From Avena insularis (Eukaryota > Streptophyta > Magnoliopsida > Poales > Poaceae): a DNA stretch of 64,000 bases. This document shows, piece by piece, positions 35,317 through 46,829 of this stretch. Position 1 is the first letter of the stretch; each line of letters begins with the position of its first letter. Made by a program: the position numbers and the translations under genes. The notes below the pieces were generated by a model. It saw nothing but the letters and a program-made list of their open reading frames with translations. It did not search any database and had not been told where the DNA came from. The stretch lies in contig JAJUPC010000041.1 of NCBI GenBank assembly GCA_023614405.1, forward strand, positions 682,001 to 746,000, in the 5' to 3' direction.

Positions 35317-35799
35317 CCATCGCTGACTGCCACTCTCTCAAAGAGATCGAGAAGGTAGGGCGCCAGGGAAGGACCAATCCCCGAGCAACCAAGAGACAAT
35401 GGCAACATCGGCGTATTTGGCTAGGTCACTCCAAACCTTCAGCAGCATGGGAACAAAGCACGAGAAGAAACTGCTCGCTCACACAGTCGCCATTAATGCA
35501 ATGACCCAAGTTGACATCCTGCACTGGCTCAATTGGTTGGAGAACACCCTCACCTGGAGCCGCAAGGATCATGCGCCTAGGATCGTGTACCCAGGACGAG
35601 TTGTTCTGGTCATCAAGCCCAAAGTGGTTGACCATGATGGACGGGGAAAGCTCTATCAACATCATGTACTTGGACACCTTCAGGCGACTACAACTCTCAC
35701 AATCAATGGTCGAATCAACCCTCTACACCTTCCATGGAATCGTGCTGGGTTAGAAGGCATACCAATTGGCAAGATGGCGTTGCCATTCATGTTCGGCGC
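35317..35799 (+). pseudogene. Element H gag end and protease N-terminal half (Tat-type)
   Basis: Plus strand, in two frames. 35540-35630 gives LTWSRKDHAPRIVYPGRVV, the typical pre-protease block. After a frame change near 35635, 35634-35753 gives MMDGESSINIMYLDTFRRLQ, where D-G-G is usual, so the active-site motif is altered. LEGIPIGKMALPFMFG follows and is cut at 35799 by element G. The same protease resumes at 45561. Confidence 0.75.
35795..35799. other. Target-site duplication of element G, left copy
   Basis: GGCGC, paired with GGCAC at 45561-45565 (one mismatch). Confidence 0.75.
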
Positions 35800-37167
35800 C
35801 GATACGTCCAAAACGTATCTACTTTCCCGAACACTTTTGCTATTGTTTCTCCTCTAAACTTGTGTGATTTGGATGCAACTAACGCAGACTGACGCTGTTT
35901 TCATCAGAATTGCCTTGGTGTCTACTTTTTGTGCAGAAAATCAACTATCAGGAAAAATCCCGGAAAATATACCAAAAATCCTATTTCACCCGAAGACTCC
36001 GGGCTGAGAATACGAGGCGGAGAAGAGCGGGGTGCCACACCACCGGGGCGGCTAGCTAGGCCGCGCCGCCGTGGTGGTGGCCCCCAGGCACCCCCTCGGT
36101 CTCCCTCTTCGCCTATAAGGAGCCTTCTGACCTAAAAACTTCGGGGGGTTCGACGTTTTTCTAGAAGGAGTTCCGCTCCTCCGCCACCACCAGATTCCAC
36201 GAAACAACACCAGAAACTCCGTTCTAGCACACTGCCGGGACGGGGAATTGGAGGATATCATCGCCATCATCATCACCATCGCTTCTCCATCGACCATTCA
36301 TGTTTCCCCCATCTATGAGTGAGTAATCCCCCGCTGTAGGCTATGGGGATGGTAGGGATTGGATGAGATCGTTCATCTAATGGCATCAGATTGTTAGGGC
36401 ATGGTGCCTAGTATCTTTTATTAGTGCTTTATGACTTTGTTGCGACTTGTTGTGCTTAATTCTTGTCACTAGGGCCCGAGTGCCATGATTTCAGGTCTGA
36501 ACATGTTATTGATTCATTATGATAATATTGTTTTGGTCTTATCTGCAAGTTGTATACACACGTTGATGTCCGGAACCTATGTCCCCGAAGTGACAAAAAT
36601 CAGGATAACCGGAAGGGAATGGCTTTGATGTGAGGATCACATGTGTTCATGGAGTGTTAATGCTTTGCTCCGGTGCTCTATTAAAAGGAGAACCTTAATT
36701 GCCAGTAGTTCCCTAGAGACCCCGCTACAAACGGGCTCGTAGGACAAAAGATGTTGTGCAAGTTCTCATTTCGAGCACGTATGACTATATATCGAACACA
36801 TGCCTAGGATTATCTAGTACTTGGATGCTTTATCTTATTTATTTGCAATTGCCCTATGTTCTGATTGCTATGTGAATTATCTTGTCCATGCAACGCCCGT
36901 CCATCCATCCCTATGCCTACCGCACTCGCTTTTGTTATCTTTTATTCTTGTTTACTTTACTACTACTGCTACTTTACCATTCCTGCTACAAAACTGTTGC
37001 TACTGATAAACTGTTATGAGCAAGATTGTTTCCAGGTGCAGCTGAATTGAGAACTCAGTTGTTAAGTCTTATAAATATTTTTTGGCTCCCCTTGTGTCGA
37101 ATCAATAAATTGGGTTATACTTCCCTCAAAAATACTGCGATACATCCACTATACTTGTGGGTCATCA
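35800..37167 (+). repeat. Element G 5' LTR
   Basis: 1,368 bp. The first base reads C (CGATACG), where the 3' LTR has TGATACG, so the terminal TG is mutated. Ends TGGGTCATCA. GC-rich core at about 36020-36110. Confidence 0.9.
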
Positions 37168-37178
37168 AGACTATTTTC

Positions 37179-37196
37179 TGGCACCGTTGCCGGGGA
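37179..37196 (+). other. Element G primer binding site (Asp-tRNA type)
   Basis: TGGCACCGTTGCCGGGGA, 11 bases after the LTR. It matches the 3' end complement of plant tRNA-Asp with one substitution (A for G at position 5). Confidence 0.85.
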
Positions 37197-37256
37197 GCAT
37201 AGCTTTATTTATCAAGTTCACTTGTATTCTCTATTGTTCGCTATTATCCATCCATC

Positions 37257-38858
37257 ATGGGTAAGTCTCGTGATGGCAAGGTTCCTATTTTACCATCCAC
37301 TACAAGAAGAGGTACGGTTCTAAACACCTCTGCTGCTCTTGATTCACCGTCTGTTATGAGTAAGTTCCTTACACCACCACATACACATGCTACACACACT
37401 GCTACTACTGCTGAATCTGAAACTTCTGATGCTTATGATGCTGCTTCTACTATGCTTGATAAGAGTGGTTCATTAGGTCCTTTCCTAGATGCTACGATTG
37501 CTAGAACTATAGCTGGAAATACCGAAACTCCTAATGAAGACACTACCACATCTGTTAGTTCACCCGAGTCTAGTGAAAGTTATGATATTGAAGATGGTTA
37601 TGTTGAGATGACCGATGAATTTATTAAAGAATGTAAGAACATCCATGATAGGAGCGCTGCTAAGAGTCTCCTTGAGAGGCGTACTATTAGACCCAAATTG
37701 TCTCCTAATGCTAAGTTTGCTGCTTCTCCCATAAACATTATAGATGAAGATTATGATTTCTCTCGCGATCTATCTTACATAGCTATTGTCGAGAAAGAAC
37801 CTTTTTGTGGGACTAAGAATGAAAGTGCGGTAGCACATATGAATGAACTTTGTACCATGAGTGGCTTGTTTTCTAATGATATTAAGATGCGTACTTACTT
37901 TGTTGCTAAGATTTTCCCCTTTTCACTAAAAGGAGAAGCTAAAACTTGGTTTAGTAATTTACCTCCTAGGTCTATTGATAACCCTGAGTGCTTGATTAGT
38001 ACTTTCCTGCAGAAATATTTTCCTCCTAGTGCTAGACATGCTATTTTGCAGGAACTTTTTGATTTTAAACAAGGATAAAAAGAGGTATTGCCCGAATCTT
38101 GGGCAAGGTTTTGTGCTTTGATTCATGCCCAAGCTGGAAGTCCATTACCTAAGAATGAGCTTCTTGATATATTGTATAATGGACTAATTGAGGAATCTAG
38201 GACATACCTAGATAGTTGTGCTGATTGTGTTTTCAGGAATAGGACTCCTAAGGAAGCTGAGGAATTAATGGCTAAAATAAGTTAGAACTATGAAGATTGG
38301 ACTCCTCCTAAACAAGCTATACCTGAAGTAATTGTACCTGAACCATCTATTCCGGTGCCTTTTCCAACATCAAAGAAGAGGGGAGTTATTTAATTAAATG
38401 ATGAAGTGATGAAGGAAGTTAAGAAATGTCTTAAGGAGAAGGGAATTAAAGCTGCAGATGTCAAGAACTTACCTCCTATAGAAGAATTATGTAAGCTTAT
38501 CCCCTACTCATCCAGTATCGAGGTACACTCTCTCCAACACTTTGATGAATGTGATATCCCTTACTCTAAACCTCCTGATCAATGCTTAGAAGAATTCGAC
38601 ATCTTTATTGTTAAGCAAGGTAATTTTAATAAAAGGGTGCAAAATCATCTAATGGAAAACACTAGAGCTATTGTTGAGTTGAAAGATATTGTGGAAAGAA
38701 CCTCTAATGATGTTAAAATGATTGTTAAACACTTTCAAATGGTTCAAAATCAAATAGATCAACTCGTTAAAGTGCAAAAAGACTTGCTAGTTAATGCTTC
38801 TAAAGAAAAACATGCTTATGAAATTAGAACTAGAAGTGGAGCTGCTACCCAGGATTAA
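37257..38858 (+). pseudogene. Element G gag (capsid), three nonsense codons in one frame
   Basis: Starts at 37257 (MGKSRDGKVPILPSTTRR) and stays in one frame to 38858. TAA lies at 38076-38078, TAG at 38283-38285 and TAA at 38391-38393. The capsid part includes FFPFSLKGEAKTWF-like residues (near 37910-37950), NPECLISTFLQKYFPPSARH and RFCALIHAQAG. The C-terminal part (38406-38858) is charged with helical segments (TRAIVELKDIVERTSNDVK). No zinc knuckle is apparent. A frame change at about 38856 leads into the protease reading. The few lesions suggest a younger copy than H or E. Confidence 0.85.
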
Positions 38859-38860
38859 AC

Positions 38861-39904
38861 ACTAAATATCCTGAGGGGCATCCCAAAAGAATTGAGCAGG
38901 ATTCTCAACAAGCTGAAAATAGTGGTTCTACTCGTAATAAAACTATTGTAGAACTCTCTCAACCTGCTATAGATCCTAATAGTATATCTATCTCTGATGC
39001 TAAAATTGAAAGTGGTAATGAAGAAAATGAAGTTCCTAATGAAGAAAAAGTTGAAGAAGAACCTGAAAACCACACTAAGAATACTAAATACACCAAAGAG
39101 AAACATGGTATTGAAAGAGAACCTTGGGTCCAAAAACCTATGCCTTTCCCTGATAAGAAACACAAGTCAAAGGAAGACGAACACTATAACAAGTTTTGTG
39201 AGTGGATGAAGCCTTTATTCCTGCAAATTCCTTTGACTGATGCTATTAAATTTCCTCCTTACTCAAAGTATATGAAGGACATTGTCTCGAATAAAAGGAA
39301 GATCCCTAATGAAGAAATTTCTACTTTTCTTGCTAATTATTCCTTTAATGGTAAGGTTCCTACGAAACTTGGAGACCCCGGGATTCCAACTATCCCTTGT
39401 TCTATTAAGAACAGTTGTGTTAGAACTGCTTTGTGTGATTTGGGAGATGGAGTTAGTGTTATGCCTTTCTCTCTCTATAAGAGGCTTCAACTAGAAAAAT
39501 TAATACCAACTAATATATCTTTGCAAATGGCTGATAAATCTACCACTATTCCTGTGGGTATATGTGAGGATGTACCTATTCAGGTGGCTCATAATTGCTT
39601 GATATTAACTGATTTTGTTGTGCTTGAAATGCCTGAAGATGATAAAATGTGTATTATTTTTGGGAGACCTTTTCTTAATACTACAGGAGATGTTATCAAT
39701 TGTAACCAAGGAAAGGTGACTTTGAATGTTAATGACAAGGAAAATACTGTCTATTTCCCCAAGAAGATTGAAAGGACTTATGGTTTCAATTCAATTGAAC
39801 ATGTTGAAGGCATTCAAGTTGGAGAGATATATTGTCCCATACCAAGAGAAAAATTTGAAACTATTATGATTGGGATCATTGCTATCAAAGTTGAGGTAAC
39901 ATAA
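38861..39904 (+). pseudogene. Element G aspartic protease region, frameshifted from gag
   Basis: Open in frame 2 from 38861 to 39904. An acidic linker (ISISDAKIESGNEENEVPNE) precedes the domain. The active-site region is ALCDLGDGVSVMPFSLYKRL near 39430, with D-L-G in place of D-S/T-G, as is common in Athila proteins. ICEDVPIQV and CIIFGRPFLNTTGDVINC are the other conserved blocks. It would cleave the gag polyprotein. An ATG at 39140 is the first Met in this frame, but the reading was probably joined to gag. Confidence 0.85.
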
Positions 39905-40758
39905 TCATTAGTGGAATACAAAGTTTTGTCTCATATGGAATTGTTTTGGTAGCAAGACTTGATCAACCTTGTTAACAAAAGGATTCCATTGAACAAAACA
40001 ATGTTTTCACTATGATTATCTCTGTTTACTTCTATTCTATCCATCTTAGTTTTTGTTTGCGTTTAGTTTTCTTTGTTGTTAGTTGCTTGCATGTTAGAGT
40101 GTCTTAGAACTTCTGTAGTTCTAGCTTTATTGTGTCCTTGCATCATGTTTCCAAAAAAATCTGTCTGCCAGAAAAATCATTCTTCTATGCCTGAAAATGC
40201 CCAAAAATAAAGGGTCTCGAAAAATTCTAGAAAATTCATATTAAATTTTTGCGAGGAAAAAGGGGTAGAGGAGTACCTGGGAGGTACCAGGGGGGCCCAC
40301 CAGACAGGCACACCACATGGTGGCGCGACCAGCCTTGGGTGGCACCATGCCCTGGTGTGGGCCACCCCTAGCCACCCACTAACTCTCTCACCTGCCACTT
40401 TCTTCTCTCTCCCGAGTAAGCTCCAGTTCATACCTCAAAATCACGTTGTTTCTGTACTTTCTCTCGATTTTTTCGATCTCCTTTCTCAGCCCATCTTTCT
40501 TGCTGAAATTTGGAGCATTTGTTCCCTGGTATGTGACTCCTCCCATTGTCCAAGTAGATTTGTGTTTAGTGGATTATATATTGAGTATTTTTCTATTGTA
40601 GGTGACTGGTTATGAGAGCTTGTAAGCTTTTTTGAAGCTTAGAGAAATAGTTTTGATGCATGTTTAGGCCTCTTGCAAGTCCCTATGAGTAGAATCCTTC
40701 ATTATATTTACTTTGCAATCACTTGTTTGATAGGTGTTTAAATTTTAGAATACTAAGC
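39905..40758 (+). promoter_or_regulatory. Element G inter-ORF region with GC-rich module and possible 5'-UTR intron
   Basis: AT-rich start, then a GC-rich module at 40262-40376 (GGGCCCACCAGACAGG, CCCTGGTGTGGGCCACCCC), then a pyrimidine-rich leader. GTATGTGACT at about 40529 and TTAAATTTTAG at 40740-40750 could be intron borders, placing the splice just before ATG 40759. The module resembles the GC-rich core of G's own LTR (44401-44480). An internal promoter is inferred. Confidence 0.45.
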
Positions 40759-41871
40759 ATGAACAACCATACTTTTGGAGAGATATTTGAGAGTGATGCA
40801 CCTAGGAGGTCGAGGCCCTCAAGAACAGCCTCTCAAGCTAGGCCATCATACAACGAGGATCTCATTGCAGCTCATATTGGTAGTGAGAGGGATGATGGGG
40901 GTGCTCACCCATCCTCTTTTCCTTGTTTTACTTTCTTACAGGCTGCAGGTATTCTTGATGATTTCTTGCTACTAATTGAGAGGGTTGGATTAACCTCATA
41001 TATGCAAGATGAGAGTGCGCAATACGCTATGCTCACTAAAACTTTTGTTGAGAGTTTCACGTTTACTAACACATCCTATCAGTCGACTGTCTCTTTTAAA
41101 ATCTATAATCTGCCCTTCACCATGCCTTTGGAGAGATATTGCAGTATTGTAGGTGTACGCATGACAGGAACCGTGAAGAAAATTCAAGGGCGACCCGTTG
41201 ATTTGTTGGAGCTTTACCGAGGGGTGACCAATGATGATGACCGCCTGGCGCAACGTGAAAAGATAAGAAATATCAAACTCCCTACTCTTAGATACTTTGC
41301 ATACTATCTTGCTACTAGTGTACTGGGTAGGGAGAACACAAGTAATATCTCCAACTATCATTTAGCATTCCTTGCTGCTGCGCTGAACAATGATACTCGG
41401 CACAATCTTAGCTCGCTTATTGCTAGCCTCCTAGCTGCTAGGGGGCCTATCTATGGGGGCATCATTGCCTCGCGTATAGTCAATGCATTAGGTCTTTTAG
41501 TGGATCCCTATGATGCTATGCTGGCACCACGGAGGCTTGACCTTGTTGCTATGAAAGCTCATCACTTTGTCACTGCTACTTCTGATTTGGACAGTCTAGT
41601 ATATAGGATGCTTTTCACTGACGGGGATGAAAGGGAGATCCTTTTGCCATAGCCTGCTTTGTTTAGTGTTCACAAGAGACTGTGGTCGCGCTCCAAGGAG
41701 GAGGTGGACGAGCAGCTTTGGTTGCTGGGTTTCCACGAGCAGCACTAGGAGGATGTGCCCTCCTATGATTACTCCGCGCATTACGGAGGCATGTACTCGA
41801 GCTCGCACCAAGATGAGGGGACCTCTTCGTCGTACTAGGGTGACACTTCATCCTGGCCAGCTTGGGATTGA
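40759..41871 (+). pseudogene. Element G 3' ORF (env-position ORF of Athila-like elements)
   Basis: ATG 40759 (MNNHTFGEIFESDAPRR) lies just after the putative acceptor. An upstream ATG at 40723 is in frame but within the intron-like part. Open to a TAG at 41650-41652, the frame goes on as ALFSVHKRLWSRSKEEVDEQ with two more TAG codons, and ends at 41869-41871. Blocks such as AGILDDFLLLIERVGL and LASLLAARGPIYGGIIASRI are predicted helical. No signal peptide or transmembrane helix is obvious, so an envelope role is not supported. It occupies the same place as the A1 ORF at 3001-4229, and the two proteins may be distant relatives. Confidence 0.65.
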
Positions 41872-41887
41872 TACCCACTTAGGCCAA

Positions 41888-41910
41888 AAGCCTAAGCTTG
41901 GGGGGAGGTA
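41888..41910 (+). other. Internal purine tract of element G (central-PPT-like)
   Basis: Contains CTAAGCTTGGGGGGAG, 20 bp after the 3' ORF. It nearly repeats the true PPT (CTAAGCTTGGGGGAG at 44152-44166). Confidence 0.6.
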
Positions 41911-44147
41911 TGCCGACATCGCACTCATCTTCATATCATGTTGCATCAGTACTTTGTATATTCATGTTTTCGTTCTCTTTTTAGTTTTCGTTCTCTTTTT
42001 AGTTTTCATTCTCTTTTTAGTTTTCGTTCTTCTTTTGCTTTTGCTTTCTAAAAACACAAAAAGACCAAAAATATTTCTGTTGTTTCTCTTTGGTTTGCTT
42101 CTTCTTTTTGCCTTGGTTTGTTTTTTCCTTTTTGCTTTGTTTGAACTATTTGAAAAACCCAAAAAGATTTTGCTTTGCTTGTTTTTCCCTTTTGGTTCTT
42201 GTTTAAAAATCGAAAACACCAAAAATATTTGTCGTTGTTCTTTGGTTTTGTGAGTTTGCTATAGGGTTCAGCAGTCCTCAGTGAAATATTGGTTTCATAT
42301 TATTATTCAAGCCACACAAGTGAAGAGCAATAATGAGGATTAATGACAACTTGAGGCGTGGTAAGAGGCTGGTAACGAACTCTATTTGTTTTCATTTTTG
42401 TACATATACTCATCACTGTTGGCATGCTTAGTCTGTTCATGTAGGGTGTGTGTTATCTTTGGATGCTTAGTAGTTCTTGCTTTCTTATGATTAGCTCCAG
42501 GTTGCTAATAGTTTGTAGCATGTCTTATGAATGTTTCCTTGCATTGCTCTATTCATAATTGGTATGACACCATGGTATCCTCCTTTGAATTTTTCATTTG
42601 AATAGACTTGGCACATGCTCACACACGCACATGACTGTGATAATCAGTTGAGCCTCGATGAATTATTTTTCCTTGAGGATCTTGAATCACTTTCATGCAA
42701 TGAGTAGTCCTGTTTTGTTGCAAGCATGATAATGATAGCTATTGCTCTCTCGTTTGTCCCTCCCTTACTATTGCTAGCCTTCACTTCCACTGAGTGTTTT
42801 ACTCAAGTTTCCAAATCCCTAAACCAAATATTTCCAAAGTGTCCACCATACCTACCTATTAGCATCATTTGCTACTTCTGTGCATATTCAATATGCTTTG
42901 TTTTCTTCCAAATAAAATGTTTGCTTGTTATGAGAAAATTAGTTAGTAAAGCTCTCACGAACTTTATGGCCCACTTTATTTCCTGCACTTAATAAACCTG
43001 AACCATTGTGAACTCTCCATGAAAGTTATATGCTTGCAAATTATAGGCTAGGGATTAGCAGAACCGTGCTGTCACAGGGAACGCTTTCAGCACTTGTAAT
43101 TATATACCCAGTTGATACCTTGCTCTTTTGTTTGCGGATGTCGTCGGTGTGAAATAAAAGGGGAGCTTGTAAGTCCATGGACTTATGTATGTGTGTTAGA
43201 GAAACACCTGGGTCGCTGGTTTAATCCATGCTTACATGGTGGAAACCTGCAGCGTAACCATAATGATATCTATGAAGCATTCTTCTTATAAAAAAAAGAG
43301 TTTTATGAAAAGAGGAAAGAGAGAAAAAAGCACCATTTTCCCATGGTAAATAAGAAGATTGCTGAGATACTCATTGTCTGCTTGCCTTGTCATTTTGATA
43401 TGGGGATTCTTCTGTGTCATCAGGCAAGGGGTACCCCGTTGGCGGTTCTCAATGATACGCACATACTTATGATGACAAGGACTTACCGGTAACTAAAGTT
43501 GAGTAGCATGAGGAGCGTCCCTCGTACTCAAAGGACTTGGGATTTTCAGTTTATAGTCTGTCAAGCATATAACTCAGATTGGACCTCACTTTCACCTTAA
43601 CCACATTAAAGATGCTTATGATAGAGGCAATGAGATCTCAAAGCTAATGAGTACCATACTTTCAGCATTTGGAAGCCTTTCAAATTATTCAAAACCTTTT
43701 CTTCTACTTGTTGAGTCTCCACTTATTCTTTGAGCACCGTCTTAAGAGCATAGTTGTCACTCTTTGTGTTTGTTCCATTACTTGATTATTTGTGTTATGA
43801 GTTTGATGCATGTATCCTTGATATCTGTACTTCTAGTCATCACTTGAACTTTAGAGGTGCCTTGACATTCATAATCAAAGGCAAGCGAGATACCACTCTA
43901 TCATTCCTTTTTATGATCATTGTAATGTTGCCTATGTTTATGCTTCATGCTACTTATTATTTTTGAGTTGGAATGTCTTCATAGCTTGCATTGACTAGTA
44001 AGTAGACTCAGTGGCATACTCTTCATTATGAATTGCCTAAGTAGTTGATCACATTGTTGAGAATATTTACATCATATGAAGCAAATGTGTTCGTGAAAGT
44101 TCTTTTATCACACTCAGTTTTCAACCGAATTGCTTGAGGACAAGCAA
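41911..44147 (+). other. Element G long non-coding 3' region
   Basis: About 2.2 kb, AT-rich. It holds an 18-bp tandem repeat (41967-42036), a T-rich then A/G-rich stretch (43288-43335), and scattered short ORFs with no recognised similarity. Non-coding by composition. Confidence 0.6.
41967..42036 (+). repeat. 18-bp tandem repeat, 3.9 copies
   Basis: Unit TTTTCGTTCTCTTTTTAG at 41967, 41985 and 42003 (one change), with a partial unit at 42021. Confidence 0.9.
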
Positions 44148-44167
44148 TAAGCTAAGCTTGGGGGAGT
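44148..44167 (+). other. Element G polypurine tract
   Basis: TAAGCTAAGCTTGGGGGAGT, directly before the 3' LTR start TGATACG at 44168. Confidence 0.88.
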
Positions 44168-45560
44168 TGATACGTCCAAAACGTATCTACTTTCCCGAAC
44201 ACTTTGGCTATGGTTTCTCCTCTAAACTTGTGTGATTTGGATGCAACTAACACGGACAGACGCTGTTTTCAGCAGAATTTCCTTGGTTTCTACTTTTTGT
44301 GCAGAAAATCAACTATTAGGAGAAATCCCGGAAAATATACCAAAAATCCTATTTCACCCGAAGACTCTAGGAGCCAGAATACAAGACGGAGAAGAGCTAG
44401 GGGGTGGCCACACCACCTGCTGGCGCGGGCCAGGCCAGGACGCACCAGGGGGTGGTGTGGGCCCCCCAAGCACCCCCTCGGTCTCCCTCTTCGCCTACAA
44501 GGAGCCTTCTGACCGAAAAACTTCGGGGGGGTCGACGTTTTTCCAGAAGGAGTTCTACTCCACCGCCACCACCAGATTCCATGAAACAGCACCAGAAACT
44601 CCATTCTAGCACCCTGCCGGGACAGGGAATTGGAGGAGATCATCGCCATCATCATCACCATTGCATCTCCATCGACCATCCATGTTTCCCCATCTATGAG
44701 TGAGTAATCCCCCGCTGTAGGCTATGGCGATGGTAGGGATTGGATGAGATCGTTCATGTAATGGCATCAGATTGTTAGGGCATGGTGCCTAGTATCTTTT
44801 ATTAGTGCTTTATGACTTTGATGCGACTTGTGGTGCTTAATGCTTGTCACTAGGGCCCAAGTTCCATGATTTCAGATCTGAACATGTTATTGATTCAGTA
44901 TGATAGTATTGTTTTGGTCTTATCTGCAAGTTCTATACACACGTTGATGTCCGGAACCTATGGCCCCGAAGTGACAGAAATCGGGATAACCGGAAGGGAA
45001 TGGCTTTGATGTGAGGATCACATGTGTTCACGGAGTGTTAATGCTTTTCTCCGGTGCTCTATTAAAAGGAGCACCTTAATTGCCAGTAGTTCCCTAGAGG
45101 CCCCGCTACAAATGGGCTGGCAGGACAAAAGATGTTGTGCAAGTTCTCATTGCGAGAACGTATGACTATATATGGAACACATGCCTACGATTATCTAGTA
45201 CTTGGATGCTTTATCTTATTTATTTGCAATTGCCCTATGTTCTGATTGCTATGTGAATTGTCTTGTCCATGCAATGCCCGTCCATCCATCCCTATGCCTA
45301 CCGCACTCGAATCCCACAGTTTACTGCTTTTGTTACTGCTGTCTTTACTTTACTACTGCTCCTACTTTACTATTCCTACTACAAAACTGTTGCTACTGAT
45401 AAACTGCTGTGAGCAAGATTGTTTCCAGGTGCAGCTGAATTTACAACTCAGTTGTTAAGGCTTATAAATATTCTTTGGCTCCCCTTGTGTCAAATCGATA
45501 AATTGGGTTTCACTTCCCTCGAATATACTGCGATACACCCCCTATACTTGTGGGTCATCA
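44168..45560 (+). repeat. Element G 3' LTR
   Basis: 1,393 bp, closely matching 35800-37167. Keeps the canonical TG start and ends GGGTCATCA at 45560. Small indels distinguish the copies, for example in the GC-rich core near 44400-44470. Confidence 0.9.
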
Positions 45561-45995
45561 GGCACTACCGCGAACTTCCGCACGGAGTGAATCGTCTTTG
45601 ATATGGTGAACTTTCGCAGCCCTTATCACTACGTGCTTGGGTGAAAGACATTTGCGAAGTCCATGGCAGTCCCCCACTATGCCTACAACATGATGAAGCT
45701 CCTGAGTCGACGGGTCATCATCACCATGCACAGCAACCCTGACATGGCTCTCGTGTACGAGGATAACACCGCCAAGCTCTCTGACGCTATAATCAGCGAA
45801 GAGGTAAACCATGCTGACGAACTAGCCAAATATGCAAGTGGAATGGACAAGTACGAACCCTCAATCCTGCAGATGCCAACCATGGTGAGTTTGGCACTAG
45901 CTGCCTTCGAGGCCTCCATGCACCCTCGCATCGTCGAGCTCGTCCCGAGCAACTCGTGCTAGAAGATCACCATGGGGACCAACCTCACTACCGCA
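45561..45995 (+). pseudogene. Element H protease C-terminal half
   Basis: Continues the protease cut at 35799 after the repeated GGCAC. 45605-45660 gives FDMVNFRSPYHYVLG and 45663-45962 gives MAVPHYAYNMMKLLSRR, then an acidic linker toward RT. Stops are present (TGA near 45590, TAG at 45960). Confidence 0.75.
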
Positions 45996-46829
45996 TAGGA
46001 AAGCACACTCATCAAGTTCATATGTGAGAATTGCGACATCTTCGTATGGAGGCCATCTGACATGCTTGGTGTCCCAAGGGAACTTGTTCAGCACAAACTC
46101 AAAGCCAACCCCAAGGCATGACCTGCCAAGCAGCCACTGCGACCCTTCAATGAAGAGCGTTGCCGCACAATCACTGAGAAGTTCAAGGGCTACTCGCCAT
46201 CAGATTCATTCATCCGATTAAGTACTCCAAGTGGCTGGCAAACCCAGTCCTAGTAATGAAGAAAAACACCTAGATGATATGTATCGAATACACCAACCTC
46301 AATAGCGCCCGCCCCAAGGAAGAGTTCATGCTACCATGAATCAACCAAATGATCGTCTCGACCTCGGGGTCCGAGTCGTTGTGCTTCCTTCATGCATACT
46401 CTGGCTATAACCAGATCAATATGGCTGCTGAGGATGAGGAGAAAACAACATCCATCACACCGTTCGGAGCCTTCTGCTACGCTACCATGACATTTGGCCT
46501 CAAGAATGCTGGGGCAACCTATCAATGGTGCATGCAGGAGTGCATAACTATCCAAATTGGCTGCAACATCCATGTCTACATCGACGATGTGGTGGTGATG
46601 TTGACTCGCTAAGATGACCCACTAACCAACCTTGCCAAGACTTCCGCAGATTTGCGAAAGTATAAGATCAATCTCAACATGGAGAAGTGCACATTAGGTG
46701 TGCCCACCGGTCAACTACTTAGCTACGTCATATCCAAGTGAGGCATCGAGTTGAAACCCTCAAAGATCAATACCATCGCGTGACTCGTCAAACCTGAGTG
46801 CCTACGCAACCTACAGAAACCGACAAGCC
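45996..46829 (+). pseudogene. Element H reverse transcriptase, one catalytic Asp lost
   Basis: Plus strand, frames mixed. 46030-46125 gives CDIFVWRPSDMLGVPRELVQ. 46331-46612 gives SESLCFLHAYSGYNQI, ITPFGAFCYATMTFGLKNAG and HVYIDDVVV. The Y-I-D-D box is kept, but the first catalytic Asp (D in the usual F-x-D-A-Y-S-G-Y) is His. 46620-46800 gives the thumb part. TAA at 46610-46612 and TGA at 46739-46741 fall where related proteins have Gln and Arg codons. Confidence 0.82.

Larger units (their letters stand above)
35800..45560 (+). mobile_element. Element G: Athila/Sabrina-like LTR retrotransposon, 9.8 kb, without RT or integrase
   Basis: Two LTRs (35800-37167 and 44168-45560), an Asp-tRNA-type PBS, a gag-protease reading (37257-39904), a 3' ORF (40759-41871), two purine tracts and a long AT-rich 3' region. 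No RT, RNase H or integrase motif is seen between 39904 and 44167, so it is non-autonomous by content. It interrupts H's protease with a near-perfect target duplication. LTR sequence beginning TGATACGTCC fits grass Athila elements of the Sabrina group. The family name is my recollection, not a search result. Confidence 0.9.

Noticed and set aside
40759..41871. True envelope gene in element G
   Set aside because: Position fits an env ORF, but I see no signal peptide, transmembrane helix or fusion-like segment.
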